Shown here: positions 34,241 through 43,285 of the stretch, in pieces
Layout: each line of letters opens with the position of its first letter
Position numbering within the stretch: the stretch's first letter is position 1
The notes under the pieces: generated by a model
What the model saw: the letters and a program-made list of their open reading frames with translations, nothing else
What the model was told of the DNA's origin: nothing
Databases searched by the model: none
Program-made: the position numbers and the translations under genes
Assembly (NCBI GenBank): GCA_030647435.1
Contig: JAUSJX010000130.1
Span: 1-48,912 of the forward strand
Direction: 5' to 3'
DNA: 48,912 bases
From: Candidatus Rokuibacteriota bacterium
GTDB taxonomy: Bacteria; Methylomirabilota; Methylomirabilia; Rokubacteriales; CSP1-6

Positions 34241-35164
34241 CTACGCCGGCGTGCCGTTCACGTAGGGCTTCAGGGCGGTGCAAATGAACGTGTTCGCCGG
34301 TGTCGGGATGCCGTATTGTCGGCCGAGCGCCACCACCTTGCCAGACAGCCAGGGCAACTCGAGACGGTTGCCCCGAATCAGGTCGACCGCCATCGAGGCG
34401 ATGTGATCCGGTGGCAGGGATCGCACGAAAGCGAGCTGTGTCTCGACGATATCGGGCGGGAAGCGCACGCCGCTGGCCCGGCCAACGGCGGTGACCTCAC
34501 GCATCGTCGCCTCGTACATCCCGAACAGGTCGGGATCGTCGCGCAGCTTGCCGATCGGCAGACGGGTGAGCGCGGTGACGGCGCTGTGTGCCACCAGCAG
34601 GTTGAACTTCTCCCATATCGCGCGCTCGATATCCTCGCTCAGCAGCCCCTCGAAGCCAGCCGCCCGACACAGGTCGTGAATGCGCTGGCCACGCGCGCTG
34701 CCGCGACCATCGAGCTCGCCAAAGGTCATGCGCTGGAATCTGCCGGTCTGGTGGACCACGCCGGGCGAAACGATCGCGCCGGTGACCAGGGCCGTCCCGC
34801 CCATCACCGCATCCCGCCCGAGGATCGGGATCAGCCGCTCAACGGCGTCGATGCCGTTTTGCAACGGGATGACCGCGGTGTTCGGCCCGACAATGGAGTG
34901 GATCCGCTCCCCGACAGTTTCGACATCCCATAGCTTCACGCAGAACAGCACCAGGTCCACGATGCCGATGCTGGCGGGATCGTCGGTGGCCTGGACGGGG
35001 TGGATATGGGTCTCGCCCCGATCGCCCTCGATGCGTAGCCCGTTCTGCTGCATGGCAACGAGATGCGCGCCGCGCGCGAGGAACGTGACATCCTCGCCCG
35101 CCTTCGCGAGCGCCGCGCCGAATGGACCGCCGATGCCGCCCGCGCCGATAACCGCGATCTTCAT
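34241..35164 (-). CDS. 2-dehydropantoate 2-reductase-family protein (first paralog)
   Basis: The 307-residue ketopantoate-reductase-fold enzyme reduces a 2-oxo acid with NADPH. MKIAVIGAGGIGGPFGAALA is the nucleotide-binding site. DLVLFCVKLWDVE carries the lysine region, VIPLQNGID the substrate asparagine, and ERAIWEKFNLLVAHSAVTAL the C-terminal helical domain with the catalytic lysine. A paralog lies directly upstream (9-bp gap). With an FAD monooxygenase heading the operon and no pantothenate genes, a catabolic 2-oxo-acid reductase is as likely as PanE. Confidence 0.87.
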   Translation of the reverse strand: MKIAVIGAGGIGGPFGAALAKAGEDVTFLARGAHLVAMQQNGLRIEGDRGETHIHPVQATDDPASIGIVDLVLFCVKLWDVETVGERIHSIVGPNTAVIPLQNGIDAVERLIPILGRDAVMGGTALVTGAIVSPGVVHQTGRFQRMTFGELDGRGSARGQRIHDLCRAAGFEGLLSEDIERAIWEKFNLLVAHSAVTALTRLPIGKLRDDPDLFGMYEATMREVTAVGRASGVRFPPDIVETQLAFVRSLPPDHIASMAVDLIRGNRLELPWLSGKVVALGRQYGIPTPANTFICTALKPYVNGTPA

Positions 35165-35173
35165 GTCGGGGAC

Positions 35174-36034
35174 CTATCGCCGCGCGCCGGCACGGAGCTT
35201 GAGGGCGGCGTAGATGAACCGGTTGACGGGCGTGGGCACTCCGAAGGCTTCGCCGAGCCGGACGACGGTCCCGTGCATGGCCTCCAGCTCCAACGGCTTG
35301 CCCTGCAGCTGGTCCGGCGCGCCGTCCGGCAAGACCACGCCCGACTTACCGGCCACTGCCTCCACTTCCCTCATGCACCCCATGTACAGTGCCCTGGTAT
35401 CGGGGTCCTCCCGGGTCGGTCCAAAGCCACGCCCGGTGACCGACTGAACACCCATGGTGCCTATCGCCCCCATGAACTTCATCCAGATCGCCACGCGGAT
35501 GTCGGCGGGACGCTCGGCGGCGATTCCCGCGCCGCGCAACACCAAGAGAGCGGTCTTCGCTGCTTCTTCGTCGGCATCGCGGAGGGGTCCTAGTACCAGC
35601 GGCTTCTCCGTTCCGCCCTGACGCACCACGCCCCGCTCGGGCATCGAGGCCGGAAGGTACGTGAGGCCTCCAAGAATGTGTGTGGGGTCCGTGGCCGCTC
35701 CCAGCCGTGCGGCGCTATCTACACCGTTCTGGAGCGGAACGACGATCGTCTCGGGGCCCTTGAGCACCCGCAACGCCTCGATCGCGCCCTCCAGGTCGTA
35801 CGTCTTCGTCGTAACGAGAACCAGTTCTACCAGGCCGACTTCCTCCGCGTCCGCCGTCGCCTGTACCTCAGGCACGGTGAATGTCTGGTCATCCCGAACG
35901 ACCGTCAGCCCTCGCGTGCGCAACGCCTGAAGTGTCTCGCCGCGCGCGATGAAATGCACGGCTTCTCCGGCGCGCGCCAGCTTGGCGCCATAGTAGCCTC
36001 CGAGCGCCCCGGCCCCGATGATCGCGATCTTCAT
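35174..36034 (-). CDS. 2-dehydropantoate 2-reductase-family protein (second paralog)
   Basis: A 286-residue paralog of the previous gene: MKIAIIGAGALGGYYGAKLA, LVELVLVTTKTYDLE, IVVPLQNGVDSAARLG, ADIRVAIWMKFMGAIGTMG, VTGRGFGPTREDPDTR. The two share fold and motifs but clearly differ, so the duplication is old or the genes were acquired separately. ATG 36034 is preferred (AAGGA 10 nt upstream); an ATG at 36058 would overlap the upstream gene and adds eight unrelated residues. Confidence 0.87.
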   Translation of the reverse strand: MKIAIIGAGALGGYYGAKLARAGEAVHFIARGETLQALRTRGLTVVRDDQTFTVPEVQATADAEEVGLVELVLVTTKTYDLEGAIEALRVLKGPETIVVPLQNGVDSAARLGAATDPTHILGGLTYLPASMPERGVVRQGGTEKPLVLGPLRDADEEAAKTALLVLRGAGIAAERPADIRVAIWMKFMGAIGTMGVQSVTGRGFGPTREDPDTRALYMGCMREVEAVAGKSGVVLPDGAPDQLQGKPLELEAMHGTVVRLGEAFGVPTPVNRFIYAALKLRAGARR

Positions 36035-36047
36035 AGGTCGGCGTCCT

Positions 36048-37424
36048 TCAGAGCCCACGTCTCACCGCGTCTCCCTTCTCAGCCATCACGGCCAGCACTC
36101 GCTCCACGAGCTCGGGATCCCGATAGACGCTGCGCGGCCTGAGGAGGTGGGCGACCTCGTACACCAGCTTGTGGACGATCGGATCCCGGGCCGCGAGCCG
36201 GGTCAGGGCGAGCCCGAACTTGTGGCTCCTGTTGAAATCCGGTGGACGTCGCCCGCGAGTCTCCGGATGAACGAAGTCCGGGACGGCCGCCCCCGCCCAC
36301 GGCGTGTCGATCAGGGGCTGCGCCTCGGAGAAGAAGGCGGGCGCCAGCCCAGCGAGCGGATCGGGCTCCGCGGCCCGCCCCTCGAGGAGACGATGGAGAA
36401 GGCACGCCTCCTGGACAGCCACCGTCATGCCCTGGCCGTACACCGGATTGAAGCGGCAGATCGCGTCACCAAAGGGAAGCAATCCCCGCGGGAAGGTGTC
36501 GAGCCGGTCGAAATGCCGCCAGACGCTCGCCGAGAAGCCGAAGCGAGCGACCTCCTCCAGACGCTTGGCGTGCTTGATCGCGTTGTAGACCGTCGGGGTC
36601 CACAGTGCCCGAGCACATGTCAGGAGCCCATCCTCGTCCCCGGGCGGCCGGTCGCCGTGCCGGCCGGCGACGGTCGTGATCCAGCGGCGGCCCTCCAACG
36701 GCAGCACGACGGCCCAACGGCAGTTCCGGGACCCCTCGGGAAACGTGAACACGCCCTTCCAATCAGGCGGAGCGTCCTCCGGAATGGCGAAGACAGCAGT
36801 GGCATAGCCGATGTCGACACCGATGGTCGTCTCCTCCGGCAGGGCTCGGCCGATGGATTCGAGCACGGCGAGGGTGAGGGTGCCGCGTCCGGAGGCGTCG
36901 ACGACGAGATCCGCGGGGAGTGTCTCGGTCCTGCCGCCAACGGTCTCGTATCGCACCGCCTTGATCGAAACCCCGTCCGGCGTCGCCACGATGCCTTGGA
37001 CCCGGCAGCGCTGACGCAGCGCGATGTTGGCGTGTCGCTGCACCCGCTGTCGCACGATGAGCTCGATCAGCGGGCGGGACATGGAGTACCAGAGCCAGCC
37101 GAAGTCACGCTGGGGAAAGGGACCGTAGCCCGGGCGTTCGGTACGCACGTCGGCGTCCGCCCGGAGCGGTACCGCTCCAGCCCGGACGAGGTCCTGCTCG
37201 AAGTCTGGAAACAATTCACTCAGCGCGCGCTGGCCGCCGCCCAGGAGCACGTGCAGGTGCCTGGCCTGTGGTGTCCCTGCCCGGTGAACGGCATCCAGCG
37301 GCAGGGTGTCCCGCTCCATCACGATCACGCGCTCGAAGTGATCGGCGAGCGCGCGGGCGGCTGTCAACCCGGCCATCCCAGCTCCGACCACGACGGCCTG
37401 CTTCCCGATGGTAGCGGGCACCAT
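36048..37424 (-). CDS. FAD-dependent monooxygenase/oxidoreductase
   Basis: The 458-residue flavoprotein has QAVVVGAGMAGLTAARALA (dinucleotide fold), an acidic strand end at RVIVMERD, DLVVDASGRGT and the second FAD motif LLPFGDAICRFNPVYGQGM. It resembles FAD-binding monooxygenases of aromatic or polyketide hydroxylation. The C-terminal 80 residues (HLLRPRSVYRDPELVERVLA) recall tetracycline- or halogenase-like relatives. ATG 37424 follows GGAGG; ATG 37448 is the alternative. It heads a minus-strand operon with the two reductases and is divergent from the BTAD regulator, its likely controller. Confidence 0.85.
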   Translation of the reverse strand: MVPATIGKQAVVVGAGMAGLTAARALADHFERVIVMERDTLPLDAVHRAGTPQARHLHVLLGGGQRALSELFPDFEQDLVRAGAVPLRADADVRTERPGYGPFPQRDFGWLWYSMSRPLIELIVRQRVQRHANIALRQRCRVQGIVATPDGVSIKAVRYETVGGRTETLPADLVVDASGRGTLTLAVLESIGRALPEETTIGVDIGYATAVFAIPEDAPPDWKGVFTFPEGSRNCRWAVVLPLEGRRWITTVAGRHGDRPPGDEDGLLTCARALWTPTVYNAIKHAKRLEEVARFGFSASVWRHFDRLDTFPRGLLPFGDAICRFNPVYGQGMTVAVQEACLLHRLLEGRAAEPDPLAGLAPAFFSEAQPLIDTPWAGAAVPDFVHPETRGRRPPDFNRSHKFGLALTRLAARDPIVHKLVYEVAHLLRPRSVYRDPELVERVLAVMAEKGDAVRRGL

Positions 37425-37510
37425 GAGCACCTCCGCAATGCCGTCCATACCGCCGGCGGCACCGCCGCTGGCCCAACGTTCAATCGCACGTGAAGTGCCA
37501 GAGCAAGAGC

Positions 37511-37524
37511 TTCAGGGTTCAGGG
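37511..37524. promoter_or_regulatory. Tandem heptamer TTCAGGG x2, candidate activator site
   Basis: Two adjacent TTCAGGG heptamers lie in the 203-bp gap between the FAD monooxygenase and the divergent BTAD-type regulator. SARP/BTAD activators typically bind direct heptamer repeats, though usually with about 4-bp spacers, so the match is suggestive only. TAGAGT at 37603-37608 could be the regulator's -10. Nothing else is recognised in the gap. Confidence 0.3.
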
Positions 37525-37627
37525 CATCAGCATAGTCCGCAAGCCGTTACGGAACCGTCTGCGGTCGCGTTAGCAGCTAAAGAGGTCGCCCGACGTTCGT
37601 GCTAGAGTCCGTCCAGCATCACTCACC

Positions 37628-40600
37628 ATGAGCCGACTAGCGCTGACGCTTCTCGGGGGATTTTAGGTCCAGGCGGGCACCGCCCGGCCGCTCACCGTCC
37701 CGACCAAGAAGGCGCAGGCCCTCCTGGCCTATCTCGCCCTCACCCCGGGCCAGACTCAGCCCCGGGATAAGCTGACCGCCCTCCTCTGGGCCGACGTTCC
37801 CCACGGGTCGGCCCGCAACGCGCTCCGTCAGACGCTCTTTGTCCTTCGTAAAGCGCTGGGCCCTGCCCAGGACACCACGCTCCTCGTGGGAGGCGGCGGG
37901 ATCACGCTGCCGGTGGACGCGGTGCAGACCGACGTGGCGGCGTTCGAGCAGGCGGTGGCCGACGGCACGCCCGTCGCGCTCGAAGCGGCGGTCGGCCTCT
38001 ACAGGGGCGATCTGCTGGCGGGGCTCACGGTCGTCGCGCCGACCTTCGAGGACTGGCTCATGAGCGAGCGCGAGCGGCTGCGTGAGCGTGCTGTCGAAGC
38101 TCACGCGCGGCTGCTCGCCCACCAGCGGGCCGTCGGGGCGACCGCCTCCGCCGTGCAGTCGGCGCTCCGGCTGCTGGCCCTGGACCCTCTTCAGGAAGCC
38201 GTGCACCGCACGCTCATGCGCCTGCATGCCCAGCTCGGGCGGCGCGACGCTGCGCTCCGCCAGTACCAGGAATGCGTCGACGTCCTTCGGCGTGAGCTGG
38301 CCGTCGAGCCGGAGGCAGACACCAAGGAGCTGTACCAGGAGATCCTCCGGCAACGCCCCCTACGGGCGGCAACCACGCCGAGCGTGACCGGGCCCGCCGA
38401 GGCGCCCCTGGTCGGGCGGGACGGCGAGGTCACGCAGTTACACGAGGCGCTGGCGGAGGCCTGGGCGGGACAAGGCCGCGTCCTCGCCGTCCTCGGCGAG
38501 GCTGGGATCGGCAAGAGCCGGTTGCTGGCCGAGCTTGCCGCCGAGGCCGGACGCCGTGGCGGAGCGATCCTGCTCGGGCGCGCCTACGAGACGGAGCAGA
38601 TCTTGCCGTTCGGGCCCTGGGTCAGTGCCCTGCGGGACGCCGGCGTCGTGACCGACTCGCACGTGCTGGAGGGTGTAGGGAGCGAATGGCGGGCGGAGCT
38701 CGCACGCCTATTCCCAGAGCTGGCCGATCCTGGCCGGTCGGTAGCGTCCAACCCGGGGGACCAGATGCGCTTGTTCGAGGCTTTGGCCCAGTTGCTCCGG
38801 CGCCTGGCCGTCGCGCAGCCCCTCCTCGTCCTGCTGGAGGACGGCCACTGGGCGGACGACATGACACTCCGCTTCCTGGCGTTTCTCGGGCGCCGGCTCC
38901 ATTCCGCGCCCATCCTGCTGGCCCTGAGCATTCGGGACGAGGAACTGCCCGACCACCCGCTCCTGCGCCGTACCCTCGACGAGTTGGACGCCGACCGCCG
39001 GCTGGTCTGCGTGTCGCTGGGGCGCCTGGAACGCGAGCCCACGACGACGCTCGTGCGCCTGCTCGGACGCGCGGACAGCCACGCGACGGCGCTGGCGCAG
39101 CGGGGCGAGCAGGTCTGGAGGGCCAGCGGCGGCAACCCGTTCATCGTCGTCGAGACCATGCGCGCGATCGGGTGTGGTGGTGTCGCCCTGGAACCTTCAG
39201 ACAGCCTTCCGCTCCCGACGAACGTGCGGGACATGATCGCCCGGCGCCTGGAGCGGCTGAGCGAGCAGGCCCGACAGCTCCTGCGCGTGGCCGCAGTCAT
39301 CGGGCGCGAGTTCGAGTTCACGCTGCTCCAGCGCGCGGCGGGAGTGGACGAGCCAGCGGCCGCCGAGGGGCTGGAGGAGCTCGTCCGCCGGCGCGTCGTC
39401 CACGGCGTCGGAGACCGTTTCGATTTCACCCACGAGCGAATTCGGGACGTGGTCGCCGCCGAGCTCCTCCCACCCCGGCGGCAGTGGCTGCACGCACGAG
39501 TCCTCGATGCGATCGAAACCCTCTATCAGGGAAGGCTCGGTGAGCACGTCGAGCGGCTCGCTCAGCACGCCGTCCGGGCCGAGCAACGGGATAAGGCCGT
39601 GCACTATCTGCGGCAGGCTGGGCTCCAGGCGACCGCGCGGTCGGCGCTTGAAGCCGCACGGGTCTGGTTCGAGCAGGCGCTGACCCTTCTCGGAGCGCTC
39701 CCGGAGAGTGAGCCGGCGCTGGAGGAGTCCTTCGAGATCCGACTCGAGTTGTGGCCGGTGCTGAGCGTGTTCGGCGAAGTCCGGCCGGCGTTGGAGCGCC
39801 TGCACGAAGCCGAGGCGCTCGCCGAACGGTTGAATGATGAGCGCCGGCGGGGGCGTGTCTGTGCGTTCATCGCGAGCGGCCACTCGTTGCTCGGCGAGCT
39901 GGGCGAGGCTCTAGCCTTCGGCGCTCGCGCACTGGCGATCGCACGAGAGCTGGGGGCCCTTCGGCTCCGAATCCTCGCCACCAGCTATCTGGAGCAAGCA
40001 CACTACTTCCGCGGTGAGTACGAGCGGGTGGTAGAGTTGGCCACCGACAACCTCGCGGCGTTGCCCGCCGACTGGGTCCACGAGAGTTTCGGACTCCCCG
40101 GACCGGCATCAGTGCTGGATCGAATCTGGCTCGTCATGAGCCTCGCCCAGCTCGGCCGGTTCGCCGAAGCGGCCGAGCATGAAGGCGAAGCCCTTCGCCT
40201 CGCCGAGCCGACGCGCCACGGATACACCGTCGGCTGGGCTCACCTCGGCGCGGGCATGCTCCACACCCTCAAGGGCGACTGGTTGACGGCACGCTCGCTG
40301 ATCGAGCATGGGATCGCACTCCTCCGGGCGGGCAACGTCGCCATCCTGCTTCCGTTCACGGCCGCCTTGTCCGCTCGGGTCCTCGCGCAGCTCGGTGAGC
40401 GGCGTGACGCGTTGGACCGGCTCCAGGAGGCCGAGCAGCTTCTCGAGCGCCAGACGGCGAGCGGGATCGTCGTCGGTCGCAACGCAGCCTCCTACATGCT
40501 CGGTCACGCCTGTCTCCTGCTCGACCGGCTCGACGAGGCGCGGAGCCTCGGCGAGCGCGCGGTGGAATCTCCGAGTCATCCCTACACGACCCATGCGCGG

Positions 40601-40870
40601 CACCTGCTCGGCGACATCGCGGCCCATCCTGACCGCTTTGATGCCGAGCGCAGCGAGGCCCACTACCGCGAGGCGCTCGCGCTCGCCGAGCGGCGCTCCC
40701 TGCGTCCGCTCGTCGCCCACTGCCACCTCGGCCTCGGCAGGCTCTACCGACGGACAGGCAAGCGCGAGCAGGCCCAGGAGCACCTCGACACCGCGACCAC
40801 GCTGTACCGTGAAATGGACATGCGCTTCTGGCTGGAGCATGCGGAGTCGGAGGTGAAGCAACGCGCTTAA
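37628..40870 (+). pseudogene. BTAD/AAA-ATPase/TPR transcriptional regulator interrupted by an amber codon
   Basis: From ATG 37628 the frame encodes MSRLALTLLGGF, then TAG (37664-37666), then continues VQAGTARPLTVPTKKAQALL without another stop to 40870 (1,080 codons). The sequence around the stop is the normal start of SARP/BTAD regulators (LLGGFQV), so one C-to-T change (CAG to TAG) explains it. Later domains are intact: winged helix (to about 95), BTAD (100-245), P-loop GEAGIGKSR (K about 296), Walker B LLVLLEDGHWADD and TPR-like helices (600-1075). No usable ATG, GTG or TTG follows the stop until 37886, which would remove the DNA-binding domain. Either recently inactivated, read through, or a sequence error. 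Confidence 0.8.
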
Positions 40871-40899
40871 GGCACAGCACGACCTAGAGACAGCGCGCG

Positions 40900-40989
40900 G
40901 TGCTCTGGTACACGCGTGTCGAGACGACGCAGGTCCATGCGCGGCTTCGCCCGGCGCAGCTCAAGCAAACGGTGAGCTTCTGTGGGAAG
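40900..40989 (+). pseudogene. Relic of a tyrosine recombinase/integrase C-terminus
   Basis: The frame reads YTRVETTQVHARLRPAQLKQ and TVSF. Intact phage- or Xer-type integrases end with a pattern like LLGH-x3-ETTQ-[IV]-Y-ARLRPEQLK-x-AV-x-FY. Here the nucleophilic tyrosine is His, the upstream LGH box is degraded to LWY, and nothing of the rest of the catalytic domain is found. It marks a former mobile element between the regulator and the aldehyde oxidoreductase. Confidence 0.6.
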
Positions 40990-41139
40990 GCCGGCCCACG
41001 ACCGAGAACGCGCTTTTTGTCACCTATGCTCCCGGGTCAACATGTACACGCCGCGACATGCTGGTTACATGGCCAACAGCGCACCAAGGGACACCGGCGC
41101 GGCGCTCATACCCGGAGAACTTGCCCGGAGACATTGCCC

Positions 41140-41168
41140 TTGCCCACTGGCCAAAGTCCGTCTATCGT
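41140..41168 (+). promoter_or_regulatory. Sigma-70-like promoter of the aldehyde oxidoreductase
   Basis: TTGCCC (41140-41145), 17-nt spacer, TATCGT (41163-41168). Transcription would start near 41175 and leave a leader of about 115 nt before ATG 41290. Confidence 0.45.
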
Positions 41169-41289
41169 CTCGTCCTAGAAGCGCGGGCAAGGGCGCCGCA
41201 CTGCGGCATCCACCCGCCGCTGCCGACGTTCAATCACCCCGTCCCGCGCCGCGTGAGGCAAGGGGCGGTTCCAAGCCCTGGGAGGCCCT

Positions 41290-43173
41290 ATGGCAGCCGG
41301 CACCACCGCGAAGATCCTGCACGTCGACCTCTCCACCCGCGAAACCCGCGCCGAGATCCTGCCCGAGACGACCGTGCGCAAGTACCTGGGCGGCGGAGCG
41401 CTGGCGAGCTACATCCTCCTCCGCGACATGCCGGCCGGGGTAGACCCGCTCGGTCCCGACAACGTCCTGGTCTTCACCACGAGCGTGATCAACGGGCTCT
41501 CGCTGTCCGGCACCAACCGCTACACGGCGGCCGCCAAGTCGCCGCTCACGGGCGGCTACGGCGAGTCGGAGGCGGGCGGCTGGTGGGGGCCGGAGCTGCG
41601 CGCGGCCGGCTGGGACGCCGTCGTCATCCGCGGCAAGGCGGCCTCGCCCGTGTACCTCTGGATCAAGGACGACGTGATCGAGTTCCGTGACGCCGCTGCC
41701 TACTGGGGCCAGCTCTCGGGCGAGGTCCAGGACGGGATCGAGGCGGAGCTCGGTGACAAGCGCGTGCGGGTGCTCCAGTGCGGCATCTCCGGCGAGCGCG
41801 GCGTCCGCTTCGCCGCCATCGTGAACCAGCTCAAGCACTTCCACGGCCGGGGCGGGCTCGGCGCCGTCATGGGATCGAAGAACCTCAAGGCCGTCGTGGT
41901 GCGCGGCTCCAAGCCGCCGGTCGCCAACGACAAGGTGGAGGCCAAGGGCCAGCTGGTCTGGTTCAAAAACCACTACGACCGCGCCACCGACCGCTTCCAC
42001 CAGGTCGGCTCCTCCGGCGGTGTGCTGGCGCTCGAGGCCAGCGGCATCCTGCCGACGCGCAACTTCCGCGACGGCTCCTTCGAGGGCGCCAAGGCCATCA
42101 GCGGCCAGACCATGCGCGACACCATCCTGGTCAACCGCGGCACCTGCTACGCCTGCGCCGTCGCCTGCAAGCGCGAGGTCGAGGTCAAGGAGCTGGGCGT
42201 CACGCCGAAGTACGGCGGGCCCGAGTACGAGACCCTCGCGGCCGCGGGCTCGCTCTGCGGCGTGGACGACCTCAAGATGCTGGCGCTCGCCAACCAGCTC
42301 TTCGCGCAGTACGTCCTCGACTCGATCTCGACGGGCGCCTCCATCGCCTTCGCGATGGAGTGCTACGAGAACGGCATCATCACCAAGGAGATGACGGGCG
42401 GGCTCGAGCTGACCTGGGGCAACGCCGACGCGGTGATCCAGCTGACCCACATGATCGGCAAGCGCGAGGGCATCGGGAAGCTCCTCGGCGAGGGCGTCAA
42501 GCGCGCCGCGGCCCAGCTCGGCAAGGGCGCCGACTGCTTCGCGCTCCACGTCAAGGGGCAGGAGCTGCCGATGCACGACCCGCGGGGCAAGAAGGGGTTG
42601 TCGCTGGCCTACGCGCTGTCCCCGACGGGCGCCGACCACATGGAAGCGCCCCACGATCCGCTCTACGCCGGCTTCCACCCCCAGGGCCATCCGCTGGGCG
42701 CGCTGGGACTCATCGAGCCCCTCGAGCCGCTCACGCTCGACTCGAAGAAGGTGCGCGCGTTCTTCGAGACCCAGAAGGTCTGGAGCGCGTACAACTCGGT
42801 CGGCATGTGCGACTTCGTCGGCGCGCCGCTCAACGCGCTCGGGCTGCAGCCCATGATGGACTACATCAACGCCGTCACCGGCTGGAACATGAGCCTCTAC
42901 GAGCTCATGAAGGTGGGCGAGCGCAACAACACGCTGGCGCGGGTCTTCAACAACCGCGAGGGCTTCACGCCGGAAGACGACATCCTCCCGCAGCGCCTGC
43001 ACGAGGGCATCGGCAACGGGGTGCTCAAGGGCTCGAAGATCGACCCCGACGAGTTCTTCGCGGCCCGCCGCACGTACTACGAGATGGCCGGCTGGGACCC
43101 CAGCACGGGGCGGCCGACGGCGGCCAAGCTCGCTGAGCTGGGCGTGGAGGACGCGGCGGCAGGGCAGAAGTAG
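41290..43173 (+). CDS. Tungsten-dependent aldehyde:ferredoxin oxidoreductase
   Basis: The 627-residue AOR-family enzyme oxidises aldehydes to acids (or the reverse) with a bis-pyranopterin tungsten centre and ferredoxin. The N-terminal domain has KILHVDLSTRET, KYLGGGALASY, and SGTNRYTAAAKSPLTGGYGE. The [4Fe-4S] ligands C286, C289, C293 (CYACAVACKREVE) and C507 (SVGMCDFVG) match the Pyrococcus AOR arrangement. Length is normal. GGGAGG lies directly upstream of ATG 41290. It is followed after 112 bp by the FdrA module; co-transcription is possible. Confidence 0.93.
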   Translation: MAAGTTAKILHVDLSTRETRAEILPETTVRKYLGGGALASYILLRDMPAGVDPLGPDNVLVFTTSVINGLSLSGTNRYTAAAKSPLTGGYGESEAGGWWGPELRAAGWDAVVIRGKAASPVYLWIKDDVIEFRDAAAYWGQLSGEVQDGIEAELGDKRVRVLQCGISGERGVRFAAIVNQLKHFHGRGGLGAVMGSKNLKAVVVRGSKPPVANDKVEAKGQLVWFKNHYDRATDRFHQVGSSGGVLALEASGILPTRNFRDGSFEGAKAISGQTMRDTILVNRGTCYACAVACKREVEVKELGVTPKYGGPEYETLAAAGSLCGVDDLKMLALANQLFAQYVLDSISTGASIAFAMECYENGIITKEMTGGLELTWGNADAVIQLTHMIGKREGIGKLLGEGVKRAAAQLGKGADCFALHVKGQELPMHDPRGKKGLSLAYALSPTGADHMEAPHDPLYAGFHPQGHPLGALGLIEPLEPLTLDSKKVRAFFETQKVWSAYNSVGMCDFVGAPLNALGLQPMMDYINAVTGWNMSLYELMKVGERNNTLARVFNNREGFTPEDDILPQRLHEGIGNGVLKGSKIDPDEFFAARRTYYEMAGWDPSTGRPTAAKLAELGVEDAAAGQK

Positions 43174-43285
43174 GCCGCCGGCGCATTCGCTCCCGAGAAG
43201 CGGAGGGCCTCGTGGCTACCGCCTCCTTTCGCTTGCCTCGGACGGCGGGGCCCCAGCCCCGCGACGTCCTGCGGCTCGCACTACC

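Larger units (their letters stand above)
40871..41289. other. 419-bp intergenic region with integrase relic and promoter
   Basis: The left part holds the recombinase remnant listed separately. The middle (41040-41090) has several ACATG or ACATGT words without clear symmetry. The right part holds a promoter and the untranslated leader of the aldehyde oxidoreductase. No intact gene or RNA gene is seen. Confidence 0.6.

Noticed and set aside
37664-37666. TAG as pyrrolysine or a recoded codon
   Set aside because: The expected residue is Gln, TAG is used as a normal stop by many genes here (for example 1429, 5047, 33094), and no recoding genes are in the window.
41290-43173. Membership of the tungsten oxidoreductase in the FdrA module
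   Set aside because: There is a 112-bp gap with a hairpin and the oxidoreductase has its own promoter. The link is possible but not supported enough to state.
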